NCBI GenBank assembly: GCA_945859605.1
Contig: OX243814.1
Coordinates: 26,025,410 to 26,089,409, forward strand
From: Lumbricus rubellus
Lineage: Eukaryota; Annelida; Clitellata; Crassiclitellata; Lumbricidae
Direction: 5' to 3'
DNA: 64,000 bases
This document shows positions 10,569 through 22,163 of this stretch, one piece after another. Positions within the stretch are counted from its first letter, which is position 1. Each line of letters opens with the position of its first letter. Under the pieces are notes generated by a model. It made no database searches. It saw nothing but the letters and a program-made list of their open reading frames with translations, and was not told the DNA's origin. The translations under genes were made by a program, and so were the position numbers.

Positions 10569-13553
10569 TTATTCTGTTATATGGTAAACCTTGAAACAGT
10601 TTTTTGCGTTGCTTAGGCACAGAAAGACTTGGCATTTTGTGCATTGGATACACGTCTGTCCCTTGCACATTTGGATTCTACAGTGCATCCGTCTGCTGGT
10701 CGCCTCTGGCCAGTGTCCAACTTCATCCAGTCGAACATCACTGAGTGGGACACTTTGTATACGTTGACGCTGTTTTTTTTTGACTGGTGATGATCAACGG
10801 TCGTCCAGCTGAACGTTTCATGGACTTGCGTACTTTACACAGACCTACAAGTGACAATAAAAACTGTACAACAAATGAACAATACTTATGATTAGTTTTA
10901 TGTGGAACATTGGCAAAGAGTTTATTTTTATTTCTATAAAATGTATGTCGCCCCTTCAAGAAAAATACTTTGAAGCACTCCCAAACCAGTTCTTGCACAT
11001 AAGCACTGTCCTCCAAGAAGTACAGAAGGTACCTGTCTTTTCAGAATGTTGTATGCACGGATGTCATTTGCATTAGCTAGTGTCTTTTAGAATTACATGT
11101 AGCCATAAAGTAAGAGAAAGGTCACTACAAATGGAAAGAGTGATACTGGACAGTATAATTCTGTCAATAGTAGCCAACAGTTCACCACGGGCAATTGAAC
11201 TGAGAGCAGCTCCCCTCATGTGTACTTGCATTGTATTTAGTCATGTTTTGAACAACAGTTACTGTTGAGCCACTTGCTTGAAATTACCTTCTGCGATCTC
11301 AGCCTTGAAATCTGCCAGTGCCAGATGTCCTTCACTGCTTTTCTTCTGTGTCAGTGCGCGGCGATACAGCAGCCAAGCATTTACAACTGCCAGGTCGATA
11401 CAGTGGAAGAATATTCTATGGTAGAACTTCTTCGATCTAACTCTGATCCGATAAAGACCCAGTAGGCTGTCCAAATTATCAACCCCGCCCATGTGCTTGT
11501 TGTATACTGAGATTATTCGTGGACAACTGATTTCCTTCCTGGTTTGTTCCTTCTTGCTGAATCTCCTGATCGTTTGGCATGGTTCTGCACCAACAAAAGT
11601 GGAAACTAGACTGACAACCTTGTTATCATACCATCTGACGCATGACACTTGAACGTCTTCAACAGTGGTGACATATTCAGAATGTGAACCTCGACCAGTC
11701 TTCTTCATATCTGATTCCGATGGACCTCCAAGACCTCGAAGTCGATTTAGCCGAACGGTTCAAAGACACTGTATCTGTCTGTGTTCTAGCTGAACAAGTA
11801 AGTTCAGGTTTGTAAAATAGTTGTCAAAATAAAGTTTGTGAAAAACACCTGGAGTTATGGTTCGACAGAGTCTCACGACGATGTTGCTGCTAGCACCAAC
11901 ATCTGTCTCTGTTGGTTCAACGATGTGTGGCTCTCCAGTATAAAACTCAAAATCGTACGCGAATCCTGATACTCCAGATAGCACAAACATTTTGTACCCC
12001 CACTTATGGGGTTTTCGAGGATTATATTGTTTCAATGAACTCTTCCCTTTGAAAGGGATGATCTGCTCATCCACACATAACGCCTCCTCCTTGGGTATTT
12101 GCAGCAGAGTTTCACGAATTTCATCAAGCACTGGTCGAATCTTGCGCAACTTATCCAAAGATACAGAACTGTTGTCGCTAAAATGAAGATAGCGCTTTAC
12201 TTCTTCCCATCGCTTCTGAGTCATGGTCTCCGACACAACCTTTATGTCATAGCGAGCACGCCAGTATCTGCGAGTACTTGGTACCCTTATAAGTGACATC
12301 CAAAGAACACAACCAAGGAACTGTTGCAATTCATTATCTGTTAGTTTTAGAGGTTTTTCTGGACGTTGCTGGGTAGAAAAGAGATTGCTTTGCTCAACAA
12401 TTAGCTGTCGAAGCTGAAAGCTAAAAATGTGCAGGAAGAACTGAAGGGGCGTTTTTAGCAGCAGTATTTCTGCTGGTAATTTGTCATTACCAGAGAATGG
12501 CATCTGCTTTGTAAAGTTATCAAGACGGCCTTCCACCCAATTATTTCCCTCCAATTTCCTTTGTTGCTTAGAAGTTGGAGCAGAAGTAGCTGCTGTCAAC
12601 GAAGAAGTAGCTGCAGTGGCAACAGCTTCCGGTACCACCAGAGACGTAGAAAGCATTGACTTTTGAGGGTTTACCTTGCTCATGACCGCACGCTTTGGCA
12701 CTGAAATTGTATCGACAACAGCTTCCGGTACCACCCGAGACGTAGAAAGCATTGACTTTTGAGGGTTTACCTTGCTCGTGACCGCACGCTTTGGCACTGA
12801 AATTGTATCGACAACACTTTCCGGTATTACCAGAGTCGAAGAAGAAGAAGAAGAAGCCATTGACTGTAACAGTTCAGGGTGTAACGTACGCCTCACCATA
12901 CGTTTTGGCACTGCAGTTTTATCGACAACACCTTCCGGTACTACCAGAGTCGAAGAAGAAGAAGAAGAAGCCATTGACTGTAACAGTTCAGGGTGTAACG
13001 TACGCCTCACCATACGTTTTGGCACTGCAGTTTTATCGACAACACCTTCCGGTACTACCAGAGTCGAAGAAGAAGAAGAAGAAGCCATTGACTGTAACAG
13101 TTCAGGGTGTAACGTACGCCTCACCATACGTTTTGGCACTGCAGTTTTATCGACAACACCTTCCGGTACTACCAGAGTCGAAGAAGAAGAAGAAGAAGCC
13201 ATTGACTGTAACAGTTCAGGATGTAACGTACGCCTCACCATACGTTTTGGCACTGCAGTTTTGTCGACAACACCTTCCGGTACCATCAGAGATGAAGAAG
13301 GAGGCATTGGCCTTTCATGTTCTATCTTACGCCTAACTGCATGCTTCGACACAGCATTTGCCGTGCTGGGAGCGACAGCAGCTTCCAGTTCTTCATCTTC
13401 CAGTTCTTCATCTTCCAGTTCTTCATCTGCCAATCTTGTACAAACTTTTTCTATATAATCTTCATCATCGCTTGACGCCAGCTCTGAGTCAGTACTGTCC
13501 GATGGAGGTGGTCGGACAATTCTATCCATTGATGAAACTTTTTTTTCTTCCAT
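10569..13553 (-). pseudogene. piggyBac transposase, two exons, recently broken
   Basis: Exon 1 (13553 to 11288) encodes an acidic N-terminus, tandem 38-residue repeats (residues ~80-235) and the DDE_Tnp_1_7 catalytic domain. Likely catalytic Asp positions are CVDEQIIPFKG, LYFDNYFTNL and MGGVDNLDSLLGLYRI. A TGA at 11760-11762 interrupts an otherwise continuous frame just after CL. An intron of 443 bp (11287 to 10845, GT..AG) joins AEIAEG to LCKVRKSMKRSAGRPL in phase. Exon 2 carries the C-terminal cysteine-rich domain (VRLDEVGHWPE, then CIQCTKCQVFLC, stop 10569-10571), but a run of nine T (10773-10781) puts it one base out of frame. With only two lesions this copy died recently, or one of them is a sequencing error. 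Confidence 0.88.
12857..13312. repeat. Four 114-bp tandem repeats in the piggyBac gene
   Basis: Four almost identical 114-bp units start at 12857, 12971, 13085 and 13199, each coding 38 residues with a VVPEGVVDKTAVPKRMVRR core and a Ser tract. Two more diverged units (PKRAV cores) lie at about 12600-12850. Being a multiple of three, copy number can change without breaking the frame. The repeated basic PKRMVRR could act as a nuclear-localisation signal. Confidence 0.9.
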
Positions 13554-14280
13554 AGAATGACTTTACATTCATGGCTACAACAATCAATCAAAACTCCACT
13601 TATAAAGAAATCACTTTTCATTTATGCAACATATGTAAGAGATACCGTGTGGGATTACCCTACTTTACATGGCCTGTATGTGAAAAAGCTGTATCTTTAC
13701 CAAGAAAACTACTTTTTTTCTATCCATAAAATGATTTAGTGCATACTTTATTTTATCCATAAAATAATTTAGACTTCACTATTTTACATGGCAGTGGCTA
13801 CAAATGCGAAATAGCTCTGAATAAAGTGCAGCGAGAAACAAGTAATTTTGAGAAGTAAATACAAGCGATCACATGTCAGCATCTCTATTATGCGCACTAG
13901 TGCAAAAATGCACTCGAACTTTACATTTCACTGTGAAAAACGGTAGTTCACTTGAATTTTTATAAATGATACCATAGTATAAATGAAAGTTGGGATAGAC
14001 GGGTAGATATTTTTGAGTGTACCTGCGTTTAAAAGTAAAAGTGTTGATTTTGTCCAAAGTTGACCGATTTCGACGACAAAACAGACAATTTCTCGTTTAT
14101 TTACTCTCACAACAACATAAAACAAAATGTCGGTTGAGCAAAGACTAATAATTGTTTAGAGTTTGAATAACATGTCCCAGTAACGTACTAGTGTAAAAAT
14201 GCACTACAAGTGAGACTGCATGCTATGAAAGCTTATGGGGCAAAAATGCACTTCAGGCCCATATAGGGTTAACACTTAAC

Positions 14281-14934
14281 TACACATCGCGGCCAATGAC
14301 AGCGACCACATGCAACCAAAACAACACAGCCAGCGTCGACCCTCGTAGCCAGACGTAGATAGTAGGATAAACAGTATTCCTTGTTTGTCCTGTTTGTTGA
14401 ATTTATTCCATTCTGAGCATGCCTGGTTTATTACTCATATCTGACTTTAGCTCGGCATAAGCTTGTATCTAACTATAGTGAGAGTAATTTATCATCAACA
14501 TTCGACTCGATATAAAGTTATGCATCCACCATCTTTTGGGTGCGTTTTTCTGATGCTTCAGCTGCTGCCCCATGAGCTGCTCTAGAGCCAAAGCACCTTC
14601 AGCTGACTGACAGTACTAACAGTAGGCTTGTTTTGTTGTTGCACTTGGAGAAATGGCTGACATTGACACAGCTTTATGGTGTCCTATAAACTACTATATA
14701 TAACTAGTTTCAAACGTTTCACCATTTAATCCGACATCCCACATTCCTCACTTCAGTTCTTGTTCTAACTTCTTTCACTGTAAGCCAAAGTCTCGGCACT
14801 ACTCAATCTGTTCTTCAATTCTGCAAAAGCTTCCTTTTGCTTCTGTCCAAATACAAAATGTGCATCCTTCTTGACAAGTTGTCTACGGCATAAGAGCCAC
14901 TCCTTTCTCTGCCAAATCATTCGTCACTCTTAGG
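14281..14934. other. No gene seen
   Basis: AT-rich sequence outside piggyBac element A with no recognised feature. Confidence 0.5.
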
Positions 14935-15795
14935 GCAGATATGATGTCTTTCGCCTCATTGTATGAGACTGGCTATAGATGCTCTGAAGCTCATAAAAGC
15001 AAATGTCTGGAGTTATTGACCAAAAGAAATGGTTAACTACAGAACCACTTGGGCCTTTGACTGTAGCCATGCATGAAACTTTGATGTCATCTTCCAGCAA
15101 ATGAAGGCTACACTAATAATTTTCCCAGGATAAGGGCGACCACTGTATGTGACTACACAAAACTTTCCAATATGGTCATTCGGTTCTTCAATGGGTAGGA
15201 GTAAATTTTGAACATTTAAGGCTTGGTGTTCAAAAGGAGACAAAAAGGACAAAGGCGCATCAGAAAGTTCATGCAGCACCTGTGTAGTAGTATTAGTAAT
15301 GTCATCCTCTGTTAAGTTAAGTGATCTTGAGCAGGTGGCAACTGTGTGGAAACATCTCGTGAGAGTGTAACAGTGGCATCGTGCCAGGACTGTAGCATTC
15401 ACATGGAAAGGGATCAGATTCTACTCTGCAGTAGCAACTAATTGGGTGGAAAGGGATTTCGCCTTTGATTTTAGTAAAGATATGGTTACCGCCATCGTGC
15501 CAATTAGCGTTTTTAGATGTTCTGGCATCAGCAAGTCCATATCAGATATATTGTGGCTCTTAACAAAGAAAAGTTTCACAGATAAATTGAGTAGTGGGTC
15601 AACCAGCGCTTCAAAAACTGCTGCTGCATCAGGCAGATCATGTCCCTGAGCAACAAAACGATCAGCAGTCCTCTTCAGCAGTCCGCCAACTCCATGAGCC
15701 ACTCCCTTTCCGTGACCAGCTTCACTGTAATCCCATGAACCCAGTTGAAATGTTGGTGGGCATATACATAAATACTTACCCGGATATGTGTACAA
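14935..15795 (-). pseudogene. Unassigned mobile-element-type protein, broken
   Basis: Two adjacent frames form one protein: WDYSEAGHGKGVAHGVGGLL then KRTADRFVAQGHDLPDAAAV (15795 to 15421), and, after a TAG, FHVNATVLARCHCYTLTR with VVTYSGRPYPGKI (about 15420 to 15110). A frameshift near 15110 leads into EDDIKVSCM and NHFFWSITPDICFYE (to about 14935). The SEAGHGKG..GVGG..KR and YPGKI..V..CM..FFW patterns are, from memory, common in multicopy invertebrate proteins of unknown function linked to mobile DNA. No catalytic motif was recognised. At least one stop and one frameshift make it a pseudogene. Confidence 0.55.
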
Positions 15796-16892
15796 GAGCA
15801 GTCATTTACTGACAGTTAACTCTAACAGAGTCCAGAGATTGATCTTGCCCAAACCAAGTCATAAAAGTGCATGTGCATCCGACAGTAACTCTTAAACATC
15901 TTCAGGCCCTATTGGATTGCAACATATTACTAGAGCTATTATTAATATTACATATTACCTGTTGTGACAAATCATACATACAAACAGACATAGCTCATAG
16001 CACACCTTCCTCAGTTTTATCACATTTCTATTTATAAGGCTGAAGTCTTATTCTGGCTCCTTATCACTTCCTGGACTCAGAATAATTCCAACTTGATCTT
16101 GTGCCCAAATATCTCTACAACTATGCCATTTCCTTTGCATTAAAAAGAGGCAAATACTGTTGTAGTTCACCAATTCTCCCCTTATGCTGTGACCCCAAGC
16201 TTGACTGTGGCTCATGATTTGCTCTGTAGGCACCTGCCACTATGCAGAGTCCAATGAACGCAACGACTTCCTTGTCACTGACAGGTTTCCACTATGCAAG
16301 TTGATGCTCAGAACCTCATTCATTCCAGGCACGTATCGTCTTCTTGCCTCTCTGTTCATCTGGAGAACAGCGCTCCCAATTATTTCCGGAGTCAAGAAAA
16401 TCTGATACGTTTCAAAAATTGTGTTATACCATGATGCGGCAGATACACCAGCAGGTGTTCAAATGATATCTTGAACACACCGGTGACTGTCTATCCCACA
16501 AATAGCTGTTGTTGTCAGTCGTCAGATGACGTTGTGATGAATTTGTTTCGACTGCTTCACCTTGTTACTAAAAATTATTATTAAATAAATTTGTAACACG
16601 TGCAAGGTCACACATAAATGAGAATCTGAACCTTGCTGTCTTTATAGTCCTCTAGGCCAGTGGCATTAGATAACCAATGTGATGCCTGTGCAGTTCAGCT
16701 TATCTGCAGTCTTAAATAGATGCTGGCATATCAGGTTGCAATTTTCTTCAAGTTGGGAGAATATTTCACATCATATCCAGCTGATGCTGATTGGAGTAAT
16801 ACCATAACTGTGCCGACGGTGTGCCGTACAGCTCAGTTACAAAATACGAACCTTGCAACTTCAACTTCAGTTGGTTCAGATGCCCTGTAATG
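15796..16892. other. No gene recognised
   Basis: Short frames on both strands, none with a recognisable domain. The stretch may hold further decayed parts of the flanking mobile-element genes. Confidence 0.4.
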
Positions 16893-17700
16893 TCACTTTA
16901 GAATGCCATTTCCACATTGTCTAGCAGCCATTTGGCAATGGACCAATTTAGCTTTCAAAAATTCTGTAATGTGTGGCAAGAGCGAAAAGAACCGATCCAA
17001 AGCCTTTTCTTTGCTGAGCCACCTTGCATCACTATGAAGAATAAAGTCTCCATACTCTGCCTTCATTTCCTCAAGAAGCATATGAAATATATGTGATTTA
17101 GCAAATGGTCTTACACGAATGAAGTTCACGATTTTGACAACGACATTCATCACCAAATCTAATTGCAATTTCTTGCCACATAAAGACTCTTGGTGTATGA
17201 TGTGGTGAAATGAATTTTTTTTTTGCTCCAAAATCAGTATCTTTTCTCATCAGCCCAACAAGTCCTGAATGCACTCCGGTCATACCCGGGAAACCATCCG
17301 TCGTCACACTCCCTTGTATTAACAATGGTATCTTCATTTCAACCATGAACCCTTTCAGTGCATTAAAGCTGTCCGCACCCCTGGACGTGCATAAACAATG
17401 GTAACAGTGTCAGAATCTCTTCTTTTATAATGAACTGTTTGCTGAAACGCACAAATACGATCATTTGAGAGACACCTACGACGTCTGTGAACTCGTCTAC
17501 AGCTAAAGAAGAAAGCAATCGCACTCATTCAAATCTGAAAAAATTTGCTGACGGATATCTCCATTAAGCATTTCACATCGTCTGACAACAGTACTCAGAG
17601 TTAACTGAACATCTTCAATCGCAGTCTTTATTTAGAAGAATTGTAATTACGATAGAACCTCAGGGAAAGGAACATTTACAGCAGCTTGCAAACATTCTTT
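16893..17700 (-). pseudogene. hAT transposase core fragment, frameshifted
   Basis: Overlapping minus-strand frames give pieces of one hAT core. GSVTTDGFPGMTGVHSGLVG holds the second aspartate region; HHIIHQESLCGKKL is the C..H-type block; VVKIVNFIRVRPFAKSHIF follows; and FILHSDARWLSKEKALDRF carries the RW motif. Upstream, up to about 17700, the sequence still resembles the preceding part of the core but needs several frame changes. The dimerisation domain is missing after 16893. The order of motifs fits the GTF2IRD2/ZBED-like branch of hAT. Confidence 0.75.
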
Positions 17701-17755
17701 AACGACCTTTGCATCAGTGAAAGGTTTCTTGTTTGAAAGAAGGATTTTCGAAATC

Positions 17756-17998
17756 TTAAATGAAGCCTCGGTAGCTTCCCAGGGCATTCATTCTTGATTT
17801 AGTAGGTTCCAGTTCCTTGTTAACTTGATCGGTTACCAGCGAACCAACAAGTTCGTGGAGAGTGGATTTGAACTCGGTTAATAGCTTATGGAAAGCCGCC
17901 TGAACAACAGGGGTGAGACGCTCCACTAATGAAGCCATCGCCTTTTCATCTTGCATCACGTCCATCAAATCATCCGTTTTTATGTTTTTCCGAGACAT
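17756..17998 (-). pseudogene. LINE ORF1-like N-terminal fragment
   Basis: An 80-codon frame beginning MSRKNIKTDDLMDVMQDEKA, with amphipathic helical stretches (FHKLLTEFKSTLHELVGSLV). It has the general character of the start of a LINE ORF1 and resembles the frame at 9652-10092 in style only. The function is inferred and uncertain. Confidence 0.35.
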
Positions 17999-18339
17999 AT
18001 TGGAGTTAGGTTAAAATAATCAGAGTACCTTTGTTGGATGAGATTAACAACGTGAGCGTAGAGAACAGTTTTATCGCTTTGCAAAATGAGACGAGATTAG
18101 AAGCGTGACAAGACCAATGCCGTAGAACTTCCCTTGATCGATTCGTTCTTTAATATATAATTTTTTACGATGCAGATTACGCAAATTGAAATCAAAGATG
18201 CTTTTCTCAGTTAGACGACGAGTTCGAATATAAAGTACAGCATAGTTCACTTTAGTAAATATAAAGAATTTAGTGTTATAACCGAGACAATCCAGAATGG
18301 GTTAACAACAAGTCGCCATTTTACATAGTTATATCCTTC

Positions 18340-19890
18340 ATATCTCATGGATGAATTATAAGCTCTGTCTAACATTGTTGGCTCATTCTCTCACTTTCAT
18401 TGCAATGCTGTTATCTCTTATAGCATCGATAAAAGAACGGACAGCAATGGACTCACTATGTGCAGTGGTCGGACCTGGAAAACTAAAATCATTAATCTAC
18501 GAATGTCCTGTACTGTGGCGTTCGCCCCTAACCTCGGGTTGCGAACGGGCAGCGGTGGGTTCTTCTCGTTCTGGTACCTGCTTGGTGATGATATGCTACT
18601 ACTGGATTTGTTGTGAAGGGAAAAGGGCACTCCTAACGCTCTACTCATCAGTCGGGCACTACGGCGTAGGCCTCTAGCGGCTGGCGCTTCATAAATGACA
18701 GTTTCATCTTTATCAGTATTCACCAGGGTACCAAGGCTACATATGTCATCCGCGGCTTCTGCTGTGGGCAGACCAATACCAAGTTGGGTATCTGGATTCT
18801 TTTTCCCACCTGCTGCCTTCTCCAGATTAGTGGATCTTGTGTCATCTAAATACATCTTACCTACTATCTTCTCTAGTATGTCAGCCTGCTCTTGCTGGCG
18901 TTTCAAAACTTCTAAGAGAATTGTATGCATTTCTACGTTACTGTTTGATAACACTTCTGCATTTTCCATTTCAAGGTTTTAATTAACAATTACAATCAAA
19001 TTAAGAGATAACTGATAGAGCGCCAGAATTGCACTGTTCTGTCCAGCAACAAGTGTCCATAATTATGAAACAGGTATCTTTATGTACCTCACAATTGAAA
19101 CAACAGCAGTTCACTTATTCAAAACAGTAAAGAACAAATAGCTAACTTACTTTTTCCTCTACTTACTACCTTACACCGGCGCTATATAAATGAATACTAA
19201 TAGCAATGTTTAATGGAATGATGCCACATTACTAATCCACTCGATGTGCGCAGTTATCTTGGGAGATTTATGTGCGATTCCTTCCCGGATGATTGGTTCC
19301 GAACCCTAGACCTCTGCCGCCACTAGGCATTGTCAAGTCCTAGCTCCTTTAGCCATCTTGAGTCCTGCGCACCTTGAAATTGTGGGTTTTCAACTTCCGA
19401 ACAATGGCCGTCTATTTTTTCGGCAACTCTCTCAACTGCGCAGTTTGCTCACTGACTCCGTCCATCTCTTTTCTTCCGGTCATGTCATCGATTCCCGGAT
19501 GTACCGGCCAAGACTGGTGCCATGCTCCGTTTGGGCAATACAATATCAGCCTGTGCTGTTATGGCACAATACCAATGTTCCTAATTCTTCCCCTTGTCTC
19601 TGTCATCTTGTGCCCAGCTGAATCTGATATAATGATATTTGATCAGCTCCACCATGACGTTGTCTTAATCTTCGAATTATCTCGAGCCAAGTTGTCATGG
19701 TAGCCGAATCAAATTCATACAGCAACTTACTGGCTGGTTCTGTGAGTGCACAAATTAATTGGTTGCTTTTCTCATCATTTGTCCAGCCACTATTCAGTGC
19801 ACATATCTCAAATTTCTTTATTAATGGTTCAGCTGCTGTGCGATGAGTATACGACCCTAGTTTCAGATTTATGAGAGATAGATTCTCCAA
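18340..19890 (-). pseudogene. LTR-retrotransposon gag fragment, split by an insertion
   Basis: The upstream part (19890 to about 19570) reads AEPLIKKFEICALNSGWTND, LICALTEPASKLLYEF and IIRRLRQRHGGADQISLYQI, a retrotransposon gag-type helical domain, followed by a TGA and EELGTLV. The domain resumes a kilobase away with QDIRRLMILVF (about 18513) and then, in another frame, HSESIAVRSFIDAIRD to about 18395. The two parts join directly if the intervening 1055 bp is removed. Several stops and a frameshift show that it is inactive. Confidence 0.65.
18514..19568 (-). mobile_element. 1055-bp insertion in gag, TG...CA ends
   Basis: This segment separates two halves of the gag domain. Read on the minus strand it starts TGTGCCATAACAGC and ends GGCGAACGCCACA, with GTA (GTAT/GTAC) on both sides. 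The 5'-TG...CA-3' ends and short flanking repeat would suit a solo LTR, but no LTR promoter or polyadenylation signals were confirmed. It contains a frame of about 150 codons (18969 down to the boundary, starting MENAEVLSNSNVEM) with no recognised domain. Confidence 0.45.
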
Positions 19891-20344
19891 TAGTCACTTG
19901 AGTTGCTTGTGTGTTGTTCAGATATCCTGTGGAAGATAAGGATTTCATGGTTCGAAAGCCGTGAGTGGCGTTCCGTGTCTTCTATCCTGCCCATAAGAGA
20001 TGCCTGGTTGTTGTCTTGCCTTGGCATAGAGCTGGGAGTTTACTTGTGTGAGGTGTCTTTTGTCGTCCTTGAAGAGAAATCCACATCCAGCACGCAATGT
20101 TTAGCCTTTCCTTGAGAGGCAATTCTGTAAGAAAATGACAATGTTTCTTTCGGTCAGGTTGAGGTTCAGGAAAGTGTTGCAGAGATAAAAGAGTTTAAAG
20201 TATTATTGAGGAGCTTTCTTGTAATTTAACCAGACAAATACACTTTATATGATTTTGAAAAAAATGAGATTTTTCAATCAAAGAATGACTGCAGCATATT
20301 TGAAAAGGGGAATGGTGTGACTTGTTAGGCCTGTGGCCAACATT

Positions 20345-20428
20345 ATTGTGCCTGAGAAATTCTTCTGGAAATACCTTGTTAAATAGGTCTTACATGGTTA
20401 TAAACATATGATTTGTCTCCTTTTGCAC
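20345..20428. repeat. 84-bp direct repeat, copy 1
   Basis: It matches 20671-20754 with about nine differences, offset 326 bp. Together they look like a partial tandem duplication. No gene was recognised between 19900 and 20980. Confidence 0.75.
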
Positions 20429-20670
20429 CAGATAAATTCCCAGAGTTGATAATTGCCGATAGAGCTTTCTGTGCTAGTGCCTGCTGGGTATTTATCTTTG
20501 CTTTTACCGGTATGCCAGAACGGTGCTGGGCTAACCAAACATGCAAATCAATGGCTAATAGATCGTTCATGCTTACTAAACTTGTCACGTGCATGCTTCC
20601 AATCTGAGAATCCAACCTCAGTGAATCCTCTCTCTTGCCGATGATCTGCAACACTGTCAGTGTTGTTGTT

Positions 20671-20754
20671 ATTGTGCCTGAAAATGTTTTCTGGAAATGC
20701 CTTGTTAAATAGGTCTTACATGGTTGTAAACATGTGATTTGTCTCCTTTTGCAC
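20671..20754. repeat. 84-bp direct repeat, copy 2
   Basis: Partner of 20345-20428. The intervening frame of about 125 codons (20379-20756, minus) has no domain that I recognise. Confidence 0.75.
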
Positions 20755-20986
20755 AATGTAACGGATTTGTCTGGTTTTGATCCAATCTACCCATTGCACT
20801 GTAAAGCATTATGGACATTCCTCAATATTACCATTAAATTGTATTATTATAATCATTCAAAGAATACCAAATCAATGTTTTTGTTCTGCACTACTATCAA
20901 CACTAATAATATTCACCAAACACAATGTCAGGAGCAAGGTACAAACAGTAACTTGACGAACATTACTGAAAAAGTGAAGAAAAGGC

Positions 20987-21908
20987 CTAGACATGTTCCA
21001 CATCTTCATCTCCGCAGTTACATTCATCATGAGGACATGCCGGATCGATATCGGATTCTACTAGAGTTTGATCATTGGTGAGTGTTTTGTATAATGCAAG
21101 TTCAGCAACAGATTCCCATTCTTCACCATACGTCACTTTCGGTAGGTTCCGAATGTCACGATGTTTGGCTGACGATACAGGTTTCACCCCTTTCAGTGGT
21201 CTCAGTTTCATTTTAGCATGACTTGCTCTTCTTGGTTTCAGCAGGTTTTGATCCTTGTTGACAGCAGTGTTATATGCCACCTATCCGCGGACACCGACTT
21301 TCAATACCCTGCTTATTGAATCTCACGATAAAACAATTCTCTTGAAGTCTTGCATCCAGTAATGCGTTTGTAAGTTTCAGCCACAGCTGATTTGAAATCA
21401 AGAACTGTTAAGTCTTTACCATAAACAAACACTTTTGCATGCATCCTGAAGATGTCGTGATATTCTTCTGGTGTTACAATGTTTAACCTGCTTCTGATGT
21501 CACGTGAAATTCTGCCAAAGAATTCTGTCACACGGCAAAAACGAATGGCCACGCACGGGGAATATCAGCAAAACTTCGCTGACACCTAATTTCTGTTGAA
21601 AGAGCCACTTCTGCACCATTGCCAGAGCAATGTTATTCTTATTTTGGCCACCACGCCCATCACTGAACAAGTACATTCTAGAAACTGATGGAGTTGCCTT
21701 TTTCAGACATCTTGGGAAACACGTCCATAAGGAAATGATAAACTGCACTTGCAATCTCGCTCAATCCTTGTGCTGCCTCGTTCTCCACCCATGTGTAGCA
21801 ATAGTTCTTGCCAGAAGAAATGTTGCATATCGCAAAATTATATACAGCAAGCTGTCTGGAGTAGAAGGCTTCCTGAATGGGCACCTTTGGCAGCACTTTC
21901 GTCAGCAC
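20987..21908 (-). pseudogene. QNKN-motif transposon protein, broken
   Basis: Four overlapping minus-strand frames make one protein. They read PIQEAFYSRQLAVYNFAICN, then YCYTWVENEAAQGLSEIASA, LFSDGRGGQNKNNIALAMVQ, FPVRGHSFLPCDR, and LDFKSAVAETYKRITGCK. The D..GGQNKN...GHSFL.CDR order is an RNase H-like signature found in multicopy invertebrate and fungal proteins (DUF7869-like). The aspartates are candidate catalytic residues. Several frameshifts occur between 21500 and 21760. The C-terminal part ends in an acidic CNCGDEDVEHV tail. The window has a second, better-preserved relative at 41995-43460. Confidence 0.6.
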
Positions 21909-22068
21909 AATAATATTATGTGCTATCCAGCATACTTCATAATTTCTTGAAATGAAGATGAAATATCCAATAGGCTATAGCTATAAGCGATAGGCATATT
22001 GCAAATATGCAAAGTTTATCAGAGTTCGGTAATCAGTTTGCTAAGCTAGCATAATAATGATATTGTAT

Positions 22069-22103
22069 ATACAGGGTGTGCTATTAAAAACAATACACCC
22101 TAC
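22069..22103. repeat. Possible terminal hairpin (mariner-like end)
   Basis: ACAGGGTGT is followed closely by ACACCCT. This resembles mariner-type termini. No partner end was found. The piggyBac at 22164-23306 is inserted just downstream in the same sequence. Confidence 0.35.
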
Positions 22104-22163
22104 GGTTTTTGCCAATATCTTGGTCAGAAGTCAGAATTTTGAAATCATATTTCAGAAGCTTAA

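Larger units (their letters stand above)
10244..14268 (-). mobile_element. piggyBac element A, about 4.0 kb
   Basis: The right end reads AGGCCCATATAGGG (14255-14268) followed by TTAA (14269-14272). The left end is TTAG (10240-10243) followed by CCCTCTATGGAGCCT (10244-10258), an imperfect inverse with the target TTAA mutated to TTAG. Subterminal copies of AGTGCAAAAATGCACT lie at 10389-10404, 13899-13914, 14190-14205 (one change) and 14238-14252 (partial), likely transposase-binding sites. The element encloses a complete but damaged transposase gene. Confidence 0.85.

Noticed and set aside
12772..13458. Plus-strand 228- and 181-codon frames rich in Glu/Lys repeats
   Set aside because: Antisense of the tandem repeat in the piggyBac transposase; no independent evidence.
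15037..21950. One large gene running through all minus-strand frames of 15-22 kb
   Set aside because: The frames belong to at least five different element families.
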